From Ferruginibacter sp. (GTDB lineage Bacteria > Bacteroidota > Bacteroidia > Chitinophagales > Chitinophagaceae): 42,371 nucleotides of DNA. The stretch covers positions 1-42,371 of the forward strand of contig JANXVN010000131.1 in assembly GCA_025351645.1 (NCBI GenBank), read 5' to 3'. Below are positions 27,601 through 34,043 of this stretch, in pieces. Within the stretch, counting starts at the first letter, position 1. Each line of letters starts with the position of its first letter. A model generated the notes under the pieces. The model was not told the origin of the DNA, did no database searches, and worked only from the letters and a program-made list of their open reading frames with translations. The position numbers and the translations under genes are program-made.

Positions 27601-28220
27601 TTAATTTTCATGTTCAAAAACTCTACAACCAAAGTGCGGTTAGGCGCTGTACCCACTGTTTTGTAATGGACTTTACCCAAGGTAGAGATTTTTAAATCGC
27701 TTAAATAAGGCGCAATAATAGCTTGGGTTGCTAGAGGAAAGTTAGAACCTATAGTAGTACCTAAAATTGCGGTTGCCCCTAACCGCATAGCTCCATTGCT
27801 TGAAGCAGAAAATTGTGTAAAAGGAGTGCCACCACCACTAAAGTAATAAAAATTGAAACCAATATTCATTACAGCAGAAGCCGAATCATCCCGAGTAGGA
27901 CCTACTAAATAAGTTGTACCGGTAGTCATATCAACCGCGTTGCCATTCCTATCCAGTACAAGCGAGCCGCTGCTCGAAGTAGAAAAAGTGTACTGTGTAG
28001 CATCAGTTGCTTGCGCTACTGCTTTTTGGCTTATCGCAAAACTGCTTACTATAAAAAATACAGCCATTGAGCGTATCAAGGCTTTATTAAATTTATGTAC
28101 AGAATTTTTTAAAAACGGAGTATTGCTACTAAAGGATTTTGTAAAGCTAAGGTTGCTTTTTCCTAATAGTTTAGTAAGGGATGCCATGTAAGTTTCCTTC
28201 ATAAAGCTTGGTTTATTCAT
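15618..28220 (-). CDS. Giant T9SS-secreted multi-Ig-domain surface protein (adhesin-like), 4200 residues
   Basis: The N-terminus has a long basic n-region (about 50 residues) before the signal core MAVFFIVSSFAIS and A-Q-A cleavage near residue 71. There follow a globular beta domain (72-300), a CARDB-like segment (about 300-430), one Ig-like domain, five BIG2-type modules (about 535-960), six related beta modules with FKVNG...NGDVVTVDV (960-1470), three short BIG2 modules (to about 1705), two PKD-like modules (to 1870), and six more Ig-like modules (to 2420). Next come a P-domain (about 2455-2605), a galactose-binding-like module (2745-2920), five GLPAGVT-type putative-Ig modules (2923-3360), a beta-helix-like part, an FN3-like domain (about 4020-4100) and the T9SS type A sorting domain (from about 4117, YPNPV... 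ending TTIQVVIR). It is probably a cell-surface adhesin or matrix protein. No catalytic domain is seen. Confidence 0.92.
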   Translation of the reverse strand: MNKPSFMKETYMASLTKLLGKSNLSFTKSFSSNTPFLKNSVHKFNKALIRSMAVFFIVSSFAISQKAVAQATDATQYTFSTSSSGSLVLDRNGNAVDMTTGTTYLVGPTRDDSASAVMNIGFNFYYFSGGGTPFTQFSASSNGAMRLGATAILGTTIGSNFPLATQAIIAPYLSDLKISTLGKVHYKTVGTAPNRTLVVEFLNMKINYSGVQTTYDGTFQVRLYEQSNIIEFVYGAMKIGNAAGVTTSKIAAIGISNDVGANNEFSVDQATYATTIAAMPITATNTVAGPLPGLNSTADGSRRVFTFTPTLTYKSQITSASTGSTNWCINETRSVTVTIKNIGTATWTTTSPTINIGAKFNANSGYDYTVTAANLLAGATTTYTIPVTAPAAPNAAENISFDVIKAGICAFGDNTAGCAGPGNTNFITPTQNVTISIAGPPITTQPSTATQSVCIGGSFTALSITATGATGYQWYSNTTASNSGGTILTGATTANYTPLGTAAGTLYYYCIAAGASACSATVSNVSGAQVVNPKPVSVGTTGPSTTCIGSTITLAGNDIGTSPFTYAWTSSTTATATINAATGALLGKATGTTNITYIVTDGNGCVGAVSAPFTITISKPTAGTITGTNKACVGNTTTLTPAATGVAPFTYTWASSNTGVATVNSSGVVTGITIGSANITYIATDANGCSSAASSNFVVTITAPIANAITGATKVCVGSNITLTSNATGTATLTYTWASSNTSVATVTTSGVLTGVAAGTANITYTVTDGNTCSATSAIRTITVNVPAIANAITGAAGICKGSSTTLTPNPTGVAPFTYVWSSSNTGIATVNSSGVVSGISEGNTNISYVVTDATGCPSSTSPAYAFAVANVPTAAAITQASGTNSLCVAGTLALTSNGTGTGTLTYVWSSSNTAIATVSNTGVVTGISAGSANITYITTNNNVCPSASSPVYGVTVIAIPLGTLAAAENSGVANNDNIICAGANVIFTATSGYGAYTFKVNGIIKQPASTSNTFSTNSLVNGDVVTVDVANVANCGSTFNAVTISVKAVPTATLSASKTTICPGDMVTFTAGVAGSNYAFNVNGSTMQSGTASTYNTSSLNNGDVVTVDVSNANSCITTSSPITINLNAVPNGTLTPSPTAICAGSNVTFTATAGFTSYIFKVDGTTVQSGTVSTYSSTAITNGQIITVAATNASGCTNTFAPVVMAVNALPTGTLSAAENSGTANDNSICAGATVSFTATSGFSNYNFKLNGASVQNTSANTYSNSSLLDNDIVTVDVTSGASCTASFNQVKITVIASPTGTLTASLANICAGDNITYTATTGFAKYTFKVNGTVTQIGTANTYSTTTINNGDVITVDVANTNTCSTTFNSITQTVNALPTGTLVAVENSGNTANDGIICTGAIVTFTAPGGFTNYNFLLNNVSVQNSAIATYATSGLINGDKMQVVITNSNNCIAFLNTINITVNTLPTIAAITGTTSVCVNSTTNLADATSGGTWSSLNTGIATVNSAGVVTGVASGTAVINYTVTNSNGCTAVASTSVTVNPVPVVAAIAGASGVCISSTTQLTDATTSGTWSSSNTSFATVSTTGLVTGVGAGTVTITYSVTNASGCITKVTTSITVNPLPSVAAITVTAPATFNVCVNSTLALADATTGGVWASSNTTIATISTTGIVTGVADGSTTISYTITNGSGCAAVASQIVAAHAIPVVTLSGPNPLCPGATATYTTQAGQLNYIWNITGATIVSGGTSTSNTVTVLWGAGTKAISINYSNSFGCTAATPATLTGNTGTIPTISGPASSCLNSSVTYTTQALKTNYTWTVTGGTITAGGTTNVATIKWTTLGTGSVSVNWTEVTGCSAASPTTIPVTVNALPTATISGTVAVCQNAASPNITFTGVSGAAPFTFSYNINGGATQTVSTTAGNTVTIAAPTTASGSYAYNLLSVADANTCSQSQAGTATVTITPAPTATIGGATSVCQSAASPNVTFTGLIGTAPFTFTYNINGGASLTVSTVSSNTVTVAAPTTATGSFTYNLVSVADANCSQLQTGSVIVKVNPTPTATISGTAQVCINGTSPVITFTGANGTAPYVFTYTINGGASQQVTSAGSTAVAAISAPTTSAGTFTYTLTNVKDGSISACTQAQAGSAVITINPLSVGGTVSASATVCAGSNGASLTLAGNTGNVVRWESSIDGGASWSTITNTTNLLTYSNLIQTTQYRAIIQSGACSIATSTVVIITVNAVSVGGTVNASATACSGTNGATLSLTGNTGNVVRWEYSINGGSSWATIANTTSSLTYANLTQTTLYRAVVQSGVCAIANSTPVTITISALPVATISGSTAVCLNAASPTITFTGTNGIAPYTFTYNINGGANLTIATTAGNTVMLAVPTGTAGIFNYNLVSIKEGSASACTQSQSGTVTVTVSALPVAPVISPASPAVCVGGIIALSSASSSASTTIASGNVNISIPDNSTVGAASSLVIPALPAGAVVTSVSVNFNITHNNDNDLTINLKAPNNSVLNLVNQKGGTGKNFTNTTISSASATAITGAAPFSSTYMADGAAGIVGATAGGGNTATVTTFASLYASTPNGNWVLSTRDLTSLNTGTINNWSITINYTIPSFTWSPSTNLYSDAAATVAYTGQSLTTVYVKPTAAVSVVYTATATSATGCTNASNVTLTVNPLPVASITADYCLVPNKVHLTAYPATGVTYLWNTGATTQTIDVDISSNYYVVVKTPAGCTSSANISVAQELVVNGDFTAGNTGFTSDYTYHAASTNALVDDTGTNGYGVGLDGQNYHPGFYGQDHTNNTPGPRNFMLVNGHGTLVIWKETVNVLPNTTYYYSAWGMTLNNGSPVARLQFNVAGAQVGSIDTLSLGVNNWTRFYGNWTSGPTASTVNISITDLETSAGANDFGIDDISFGTLSTFVTLESAGGSNNQTVCTNTPIVTITYNVGNGTSAGPTVTGLPAGVTSAFSGDQVNITGSPTVAGSYPYSITTTGCNPITVTGNITAVAPSILLTSGSSTPIVCANSTVTIAYKIGGTATGATTTGLPAGVTATLSGTTYTISGTPTVAGSYPFTITTTGGTCTQVTTSGTITVQTQSLTLSSAAGTDAQTLCINTSITNIQYTASGPVTGVTATGLPAGLSTNYSGGIFVISGTPTVSGTFNYKVVSTGTCTPDTEIGSITVNPAASIVLSSAAGTNAQNSCNNTAITPITYTITNGTGAAITAGALPTGVTGSFSGGVFTITGTPTVVGTFNYTVTTNGGCASSLASGTITTTIQTITLSSGSVSPLVCINTAITSIVYTIGGTATGATVSGLPAGITGSLSGKVFTISGTPIVAGVYNYIVTTTGTCATATAAGTITVQAQPVGGTLASVNVCLGSSGTLTLTGQTGSITRWESSTDNGSTWTNIVNNTISQSYTNVATTTKYRVLISNGCGSVYSTIGTVAVQDLWAGTVSTSWYTAANWNDGVVPTTACPTVTIPAGTPFACVLGAGTPPPIINLDIKSGATLTIIGTLQMAGSLTNAGTLNATAGTIEFNGTSAQNIAGSTFLNNTMMNLTVTNTAGLVVSNTAGSLLKITGALSFGNVNNSNLSTGDNVVLISTATGTARVADITNNGANSGNTFSGKVAVERYYPARRAWRLLTAPLSGAGLVFDTWQNGGVYTAGRGTYISGPGANPAANGMDVSPLSNTSLKVGSSLAPVTNTRTTNLSSSTGSTDNKGYFMFVRGDRVFNNFIIPNTTITTLSSIGKLQTNAQAFSVTPTANAYSLIGNPYASPVDFSKLTRSNLLNRFYAWDPYLNTEQGGYVLVDDPTNSGTYTVVPTSPGNQTKVIQSSQAVFVQTQLTGAALLTFVEPAKSTANNLSIFRVAGAPLPAFRTDLYLVNADSTTILADGNIAQFDNQFHSGIDQQDALKFNNVLETFGLQNGNTFLVADRRPPVTVNDTLFYKFMKVKQRKYQFKFQASDMDDMLMPILEDSYTNKRTTLKINNSTIVNFEIDANTASQAANRFRIVFKSKPLPLQYTSLTAAQQIKNVVVGWKVAHELTVKNYEIERSKDSISFTKILAKVPTADTTGIASYIGIDESAVSGSYFYRIKNNNLDSSFGYSKVIKVTLDKSFENIGVYPNPVVQGTIGLQMTYQPQGQYYVRLINALGQVVLTTQITHPGGMAMHNITINTKLPTGVYTLEVTKPNKVKTTIQVVIR

Positions 28221-28909
28221 GTGTTGGTTACGCCTTCGTGCACGTTTTTTATTAGCTATTCATAATTTTTTTAATAAACTTTATAATTTTACTTCCTAAA
28301 AATCTATTTAAATATTTAGGCATTGTTATGGGCCCTAATAAAAATAAATTAATCACCTGCTATTTCACCAAGTAAGGATTGGCGTAATTAAAATAAAGAA
28401 ATTACATATATCAAAAAGTTTAAACGAAGATTTATTAATTTTATTGGGGAGGAATTAAAAAAACTAATTGATAAATGTTAAACAATTATGTTTTATATCA
28501 GATTAATTTATAAATATTTACTGCAATAACAGATTGCTATCATATCTATCACCAATATAAAAATTAGTATAAGTAAGGCTTTAAGATATAATTTTAATAA
28601 TCTATAAAAATTATAGGATATGTAATGAAATATTTGTTTGAATTTTTTTAGGCATGAACAAGTAGCGGCTTAATCAAAAGATGGTTCAGTAATTTTAGCA
28701 GTCCTTTTTTATGCTATTGAAGCAATAGTTATGAGGCTTTTAAAAAAAAATCACGCCATAAGCGTGATATAATGTTATTAAATAAATAAAAATACCTTTT
28801 TAATTATTAGGATTACGTGAAGTTAACTAGCATATTTCCTCTATTCAAATACCTAAGGCATATAAGATAGGCAATCGTTTGCCTTAATGGTATTATAATG
28901 AAAGCACAT
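28221..28909. other. AT-rich intergenic region upstream of the giant gene
   Basis: Nearly 690 bp without a convincing ORF. It must carry the promoter of the giant gene (leftward), but no clear -7 element could be placed. It also contains the hairpin terminator at 28742-28768. Confidence 0.4.
28742..28768 (-). terminator. Rho-independent terminator for the membrane-protein gene
   Basis: On the minus strand ATCACGC pairs with GCGTGAT (28762-28768 with 28750-28756) across a 5-base loop and is followed by a run of nine T. It lies about 140 bases after the stop of the gene at 28910-29371. Confidence 0.7.
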
Positions 28910-29371
28910 TTAATGCATAGCAAAAACCGCTATGAATACTCCTATAAAAGCGAGAAATAAAAATACCATGTAAATAATGGTGATTATTCCGGCAAAGCGA
29001 TAATGTATTTTTAGATTCTGGAACGAAAGGTTTAAGCTATTTTGGTCGTTATCTTTTAATGCAAGCTGCATTTTTGCCGCAAACTTGTATAAGAACAAAC
29101 ACATAATGAATAGTACCGCTGCTATAAAAATGTAAATAATTGCAATAAATCCTCCTGCCAAAAAATTATCGCTGCTATTTGTTCGCTGCAGGGCTTTTGT
29201 AAACTTTCCTAGTATAGTACCAGCAAAAATACCTACCAGCGCAACCAATATACTGCCAATAAAACCTATTACAGCCAAAAATTTAGCCCAAATCGCTGTT
29301 TCTTTTAAATGCTGCTGAGCAGTACTATCAACAAATAATTCGTTTTGTAAAAGGCTTTCTTCTGCTAGCAT
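28910..29371 (-). CDS. Small membrane protein, DUF5362-like
   Basis: A 153-residue protein with four hydrophobic segments: AKFLAVIGFIGSILVALVGI, FIAIIYIFIAAVLFIMCLFL, and two close segments in FAGIITIIYMVFLFLAFIGVFIAVF. The N-terminal part is soluble (about 25 residues). A W-A-K-F-L-x-x-I-G-F-I pattern after a short soluble lead and the KF/AxxMxxALxxND helix between the segments resemble the DUF5362 family of Bacteroidota. That family assignment is from memory of pattern only. The gene lies 101 bp downstream of proS on the same strand, and the gap contains interleaved inverted repeats. Function unknown. Confidence 0.7.
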   Translation of the reverse strand: MLAEESLLQNELFVDSTAQQHLKETAIWAKFLAVIGFIGSILVALVGIFAGTILGKFTKALQRTNSSDNFLAGGFIAIIYIFIAAVLFIMCLFLYKFAAKMQLALKDNDQNSLNLSFQNLKIHYRFAGIITIIYMVFLFLAFIGVFIAVFAMH

Positions 29372-29379
29372 TGGTGGTT

Positions 29380-29464
29380 GTTTTAATAGTTAGTAAATAA
29401 GATTGGGCTATAGCTTAACTTTATAAATCCGGACAACCGAATTTAACTATTAAAACTATAGCCC
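29380..29464 (-). promoter_or_regulatory. Interleaved inverted repeats between proS and the membrane-protein gene
   Basis: GTTTTAATAGTTA (29380-29392) is perfectly complementary to 29444-29456 (13 bp). GGGCTATAG (29405-29413) is perfectly complementary to 29456-29464 (9 bp). The order is A-B-A'-B', so the two stems either exclude each other or form an H-type pseudoknot in the transcript. The element fills most of the gap and ends 9 bases after the proS stop. It could be a terminator/attenuator or an RNA switch; this is inferred from pairing only. Confidence 0.5.
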
Positions 29465-29472
29465 CCATAAAA

Positions 29473-30951
29473 TTAATAAGCCCGTGCAAATAAAACCCTT
29501 TGTGTGCTTGCAGCACCGGTCAATATACAGTTGCCTTCTTCTTGTTTATTGTTGAGCGGTATGCAGCGTATGGTGGCTTTAGCCAAATCTTTTATTTTTT
29601 CTTCAGTCTGCGGCGTGCCATCCCAATGGGCCGATATAAAGCCAGCCTTGCCATCGAGCAATTGTACAAATTCATCCCAGCTATCTGCTTTGGTAATGTG
29701 CTCATCCCTAAAAAGCCTTGCCTTTTCGTAAATAGCCACCTGTATATCTTCTAATAACTTAATAATATTTTCAGCAAGCCCATCTATGCACATGCTCATT
29801 TTTTCTTTTGTATCCCTGCGGGCAACTTCTACCACATTATTGGCAAGGTCCCTTGCGCCGATGGCTATGCGTACCGGTACGCCTTTCATTTCATATTCGG
29901 CAAATTTCCAGCCGGGGCGGTTATTGTCGTTGTCATCATATTTTACTTTTACGCCGGCCAGCTTTAAGTGTTGCAGCAGTACTGTTACTTTTTTATCTAT
30001 CAGTTGCTTTTGTTCTTCTCCTTTAAAAATAGGTACAATCACTACCTGGATGGGTGCCAGTTTTGGTGGCAACACAAGCCCCTCGTCATCGCTATGCGCC
30101 ATTACCAACGCACCAATAAGGCGAGTGCTTACGCCCCAGCTGCTTGCCCAAACATAGTCTAGCTTATTTTCTTTATCAGTAAACTTAACATCAAACGCCT
30201 TGGCAAAGTTTTGCCCTAAAAAGTGCGATGTGCCCGCCTGTAATGCTTTGCCATCCTGCATCATGGCTTCTATGCAATATGTTTCTTCTGCGCCGGCAAA
30301 ACGTTCGTTGGCAGTTTTAAGCCCTTTAATAACGGGTGTTGCCATAAAGGTTTCCGCAAATTCGGCGTATATGCCCAGTATTAATTCTGTTTCAGCTACG
30401 GCTTCTTTTTTTGTTGCATGGGCTGTATGGCCTTCCTGCCATAAAAACTCTGCTGTGCGTAAAAATAAGCGGGTACGCATTTCCCATCTAACCACATTGG
30501 CCCATTGGTTTATTAGCAACGGCAGGTCGCGGTAAGATTGTATCCATCCTTTGTACGTGTTCCAGATAATGGCTTCGCTGGTTGGCCTTACAATTAATTC
30601 TTCCTCAAGTTTAGCCTCGGGGTCAACCATTAGCTTGCCCTTATTGTCTGGGTCAGATTTTAAACGGTAGTGTGTTACTACGGCGCATTCTTTAGCAAAC
30701 CCTTCCGCATTTTTCTCTTCTGCCTCAAATAAGCTTTTGGGTACAAATAAAGGAAAGTAAGCGTTTTCATGCCCTGTTTCTTTAAACATTTTATCTAGCT
30801 GCGCTTGCATGTTTTCCCACAAGGCATACCCGTAGGGCTTTATTACCATGCAGCCCCTACCAGCGCTGTAATCTGCCAGCCCGCCTTTAAGCACAAGGTC
30901 GTTGTACCATTGAGAATAATCCTGTGCCCTGCTCGTAATTTCTTTACTCAT
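29473..30951 (-). CDS. proS: Prolyl-tRNA synthetase (type 3, archaeal/eukaryotic-like)
   Basis: It charges tRNA-Pro with proline. From the ATG at 30951 it has 492 residues, the normal size of the short ProRS form, starting [20 protein letters not shown]. Class II motifs are visible: [14 protein letters not shown] with FPLFVPKS (motif 1 area), [42 protein letters not shown] (motif 2) and the [10 protein letters not shown] and [17 protein letters not shown] blocks (motif 3 area). The anticodon domain follows, and the C-terminus ends in Tyr (RVLFARAY), as in type 3 enzymes. The frame is also open back to an ATG at 31068, which would add 39 Lys-rich residues. Confidence 0.93.
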   Translation of the reverse strand: MSKEITSRAQDYSQWYNDLVLKGGLADYSAGRGCMVIKPYGYALWENMQAQLDKMFKETGHENAYFPLFVPKSLFEAEEKNAEGFAKECAVVTHYRLKSDPDNKGKLMVDPEAKLEEELIVRPTSEAIIWNTYKGWIQSYRDLPLLINQWANVVRWEMRTRLFLRTAEFLWQEGHTAHATKKEAVAETELILGIYAEFAETFMATPVIKGLKTANERFAGAEETYCIEAMMQDGKALQAGTSHFLGQNFAKAFDVKFTDKENKLDYVWASSWGVSTRLIGALVMAHSDDEGLVLPPKLAPIQVVIVPIFKGEEQKQLIDKKVTVLLQHLKLAGVKVKYDDNDNNRPGWKFAEYEMKGVPVRIAIGARDLANNVVEVARRDTKEKMSMCIDGLAENIIKLLEDIQVAIYEKARLFRDEHITKADSWDEFVQLLDGKAGFISAHWDGTPQTEEKIKDLAKATIRCIPLNNKQEEGNCILTGAASTQRVLFARAY

Positions 30952-31179
30952 TAAAATGTATGTTTTTAGTTTATTTTTTTTGCTTTGTTGTTTTGCCTGT
31001 AAGGGGTTTTTATTTTTTATTTTATAAGATGATTTTTTACTGATGCTATTTTTACTTTTTGCAACCAATATTATTTAAGCCGTTTTGTACATTTTACTTC
31101 TTAGTTGATTTTAAAGTTGGCACTTGTAAAACTACACCGCCCTGCCTATTTTGTGCTTAATGATCATTCATATACAAAT

Positions 31180-31240
31180 GTACAAGAGTGCGACGCCACC
31201 GCAGCCGCACATAGCCGTTGTATTAGCCTGGACAAAAATT
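31180..31240. repeat. Dispersed intergenic repeat R3, remnant (family 2)
   Basis: It starts with the same 15-mer GTACAAGAGTGCGAC as R2, followed by a shortened version of the core (GCAGCCGC...TAGCC...TTAGCCTGGACAA). Only the left half of the family is recognisable. Confidence 0.45.
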
Positions 31241-31400
31241 GTATTTAAATCATATCTAAAAGTCAAAGGTAAAAGATGCTATTTTTCCTGAACAAAACCA
31301 GACTAACAGTTGTTTGTTTTAATAGATATTTAACACAGCATAGTTTATTAATTAGGCTAGATTTATAAAGTCAATTTTTATTTTATGCTTTATAACAATA

Positions 31401-31431
31401 TTGTATAAACAACACAAAAATAGTAACTTCA
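31401..31431 (+). promoter_or_regulatory. Putative Bacteroidota-type promoter for the lipoprotein gene
   Basis: TTG at 31401-31403, a 20-base spacer, then TAACTTCA at 31424-31431 (6 of 8 against TAnnTTTG counting free positions). This gives a leader of about 20 bases to the ATG at 31459. Confidence 0.35.
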
Positions 31432-31458
31432 CAGTATAATAATTTTAAACAAATTATC

Positions 31459-32235
31459 ATGAATACGAAACTTATACTACTTGCTGTATCTATAGCTGCT
31501 TTTAGCAGTTGTTCAACAATGTACAAAACCGGCCAAACACCAGATGATGTATATTTTTCCCCTACCCGCTCTACTGAATCGTATGTAAGCACTAACAGGG
31601 ACGAAACTCCAACTCAGCCTGATAATAATTATTATAGTAGCGAAGACAGGGCCATAAGGCTTGGCATTTCTAATTACAGGCACAGGAATTTTGATAATGA
31701 CTATGGCTACAATTACAGCCCTTATGATTTTAGTTTTTCTTATGGGCATGGCTACTACAACAATCCGTATTACGGAAACGGTTATGGCAACAATTACGAC
31801 CCGTATTACACCAATATTTATTACGGAAATTATTATTACAACCCGTACTACAATGCTTACCCGGTATACGTTTTGCCTGCAGGCCCCATAAAAAATAATA
31901 CGCCCCGCATAACTAACCTTAGTGGCTATACCAATAATTATAACAATATAAATACTCCCACCAGAAGCGGTTTACTTGCCCCTCACCCGAGCAGGGGATA
32001 TAATAATAACAATACCAATAATAGCAACGGCCGCACCAGCAGTGGCTTAGGTAATATTTTGAATAAAGTACTGGCACCTGCAAGCACGAATAATACAAAC
32101 AATTCAAACAATAACGTACTGCAAACCAATACTACAAGAACCTACACTCCACCACCGGCCAATACTTCTTCCTCTTCGGGCAGTAGTTCATCTGGTTCAT
32201 CAAGCGGGGGCGGAAGGATTTCGAGGCCTCAATAA
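31459..32235 (+). CDS. Asn/Tyr-rich lipoprotein, hypothetical
   Basis: A 258-residue protein with a lipoprotein signal (MNTKLILLAVSIAAFSSC, lipid Cys at position 18). The mature chain is low in complexity: a Tyr/Asn/Gly-rich part around residues 75-140 (many N-P-Y-Y and G-N-Y repeats), an Asn-rich part around 160-225, and a Ser/Gly-rich tail ending GGGRISRPQ. No enzymatic domain is visible. Similar Y/N-rich lipoproteins are common in Chitinophagaceae envelopes and are of unknown role. It precedes an outer-membrane barrel gene by 73 bp, with a hairpin between them. Confidence 0.7.
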   Translation: MNTKLILLAVSIAAFSSCSTMYKTGQTPDDVYFSPTRSTESYVSTNRDETPTQPDNNYYSSEDRAIRLGISNYRHRNFDNDYGYNYSPYDFSFSYGHGYYNNPYYGNGYGNNYDPYYTNIYYGNYYYNPYYNAYPVYVLPAGPIKNNTPRITNLSGYTNNYNNINTPTRSGLLAPHPSRGYNNNNTNNSNGRTSSGLGNILNKVLAPASTNNTNNSNNNVLQTNTTRTYTPPPANTSSSSGSSSSGSSSGGGRISRPQ

Positions 32236-32265
32236 AATAATATACCATACTAATACAATAACATT

Positions 32266-32292
32266 TATGCCGGCGCCCTTAACGCCGGCATA
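32266..32292 (+). terminator. GC-rich intercistronic hairpin
   Basis: TATGCCGGCG (32266-32275) pairs perfectly with CGCCGGCATA (32283-32292) across a 7-base loop. It lies 30 bases after the lipoprotein stop and 16 bases before the barrel gene. There is no long T-run, so it may be a weak terminator, a processing site or a stabilising stem. Confidence 0.55.
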
Positions 32293-32308
32293 CTAAAATA
32301 GCCCTGCC

Positions 32309-33853
32309 ATGAAAAAATTAGTCTTGTTTTTTGCTTTATTTACTGGTACTGCAGCCTTCTCCCAAATTCCTGAAGATGTGCTTAGGTACGCTTATTTTCC
32401 GCAAAATGGCACTGCACGTGCGTTAGCAATTGGTGGCGCTATGGGTAGCCTTGGTGGCGATATTACTGCCAACTTTGTAAACCCTGCAGGGCTGGGAAAT
32501 TATAAAACAGGGGAAGTTGTTTTTTCTCCTTCGTTTTACTTTAATAACAACAATACCAATTTTAGGGATTCAAAAACCAAAAGCAATAAGAGCGGCATTT
32601 TGTTGGGTGGCCCGATTGGGCTGGTTTATGGCACTACCAATCCTTACAATCCTGGCAATAGCTCTTCTTTTAGTATTGCTGTTATGCAGACTGCCAACTA
32701 TAATAATACGGTGCATTATCAAGGTTACAATAACTATAGTTCCTTCAGCGAACAATTTGCAGAGGGGGCAAAAAAGGCTTTGAGCAATGGTACAATAGAT
32801 GATGCATTGAGTGACCCGCAATATGCTTATGGCGTAGCGCCCGCTTTGTATACTTATCTGGTGGATACATTTAGTGGTAACCGGGTGATAGCTATGCCAG
32901 AATTTGTATTAGGCAGCGGCAAGGCTTTATACCAACAAAATACGATTGCAACTACAGGCGGTATGTATGAAGTTGCGTTGAATTTTGCCACCAACCGTAA
33001 AGATAAACTGATGATTGGCGGCGGTATTGGCATACCAATAGTCAATTACCATAACACCAGTACTTTTAGGGAAACAGATACCTCTGCAGATGTAAACAAC
33101 AACTTTGGCTACCTCAACTTTACCGACAGGTTTAGTACAAATGGCGTAGGCATTAATTTAAAATTTGGGATGATTTATAAGCCAAGCGACTTTGTGCGTT
33201 TGGGTTTTGCTATACACAGCCCAAGCTATATGTGGACTGTAAAAGATAAGCGTACTGTTGACCTTGAAGTGAATACCGAGAATTATAAAGGTGTGCGGAG
33301 TGTATCATCCACCTTATTTACAAATGGTTCAGGTGGTGAAAGTACTTACTCATTATTAACGCCCTGGAAGTTTTTAGTAAGCGGTAGTTATGTTTTAAGG
33401 CAGGTAGAAAATGTAAAGATGCAGCGTGGTTTTATAACTGCAGATATTGAGTATGTACGGCATAGCGCATCCTCATTTTACAGTGCTAATCAAAATCCAT
33501 CAGAAGGTGATAAAAATTATTACAAAAGCTTAAACCAAGTGGTAAAAAGCCAATACAAAGGTGCCTTTAACTTTCGTGTTGGTGGAGAATTAAAATTTAA
33601 TGTAATTATGGCCAGGCTTGGCTTTGCTTATTATATGAACCCCTACCAGGATGCTAATTTAAAGTCGAACAAAATGCTGGTTAGTGGTGGCTTAGGCTAC
33701 CGTAATAAAGGTTTTTTTGTTGACCTTACCTATGTACAATCCTTTAATAAAGATGTAAATTTCCCTTACCGTTTAGGTGACAAGTCTAATACTTTCGCCA
33801 GCGTAAAAAATAACCTGGGCAATGTTGTTGCAAGCGTTGGGTTTAAATTTTAA
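32309..33853 (+). CDS. OmpP1/FadL/TodX-type outer-membrane transport protein
   Basis: A 514-residue protein with a signal peptide (MKKLVLFFALFTGTAAFSQ). The mature N-terminus reads DVLRYAYFPQNGTARALAIGGAMGSLGGD followed by ANFVNPAGLGNYKTGEVVFSPSFYFNNN, the classic start of the FadL/OmpP1 barrel family in Bacteroidota. There the N-terminal segment plugs the barrel. The rest is alternating beta-strand sequence ending in F-K-F, an outer-membrane insertion signal (GFKF). It likely imports hydrophobic compounds, but the substrate is not readable. It follows the lipoprotein gene and could be co-transcribed with it. Confidence 0.85.
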   Translation: MKKLVLFFALFTGTAAFSQIPEDVLRYAYFPQNGTARALAIGGAMGSLGGDITANFVNPAGLGNYKTGEVVFSPSFYFNNNNTNFRDSKTKSNKSGILLGGPIGLVYGTTNPYNPGNSSSFSIAVMQTANYNNTVHYQGYNNYSSFSEQFAEGAKKALSNGTIDDALSDPQYAYGVAPALYTYLVDTFSGNRVIAMPEFVLGSGKALYQQNTIATTGGMYEVALNFATNRKDKLMIGGGIGIPIVNYHNTSTFRETDTSADVNNNFGYLNFTDRFSTNGVGINLKFGMIYKPSDFVRLGFAIHSPSYMWTVKDKRTVDLEVNTENYKGVRSVSSTLFTNGSGGESTYSLLTPWKFLVSGSYVLRQVENVKMQRGFITADIEYVRHSASSFYSANQNPSEGDKNYYKSLNQVVKSQYKGAFNFRVGGELKFNVIMARLGFAYYMNPYQDANLKSNKMLVSGGLGYRNKGFFVDLTYVQSFNKDVNFPYRLGDKSNTFASVKNNLGNVVASVGFKF

Positions 33854-34043
33854 GATGCAGGTAAAAACCAATTTGTAGTATGAGTAAAATAGTGTGCCAC
33901 TAAAAGTAGCGCAAATGGTGCGGAGAAATTTTGCAATTGCTTAATTTTTAATAAGCCTTGTTATTCATGTACGGATTTTACTTTTATTTATACCAATACC
34001 ATTGTTAGTTGATTATAGGTTGGCAGGGAAAAAATATCATAAA

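Larger units (their letters stand above)
31069..31458. other. Divergent intergenic region between proS and the lipoprotein gene
   Basis: It holds repeat remnant R3 (31180-31240) and the promoter-like element before 31459. No gene is seen. Confidence 0.4.
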
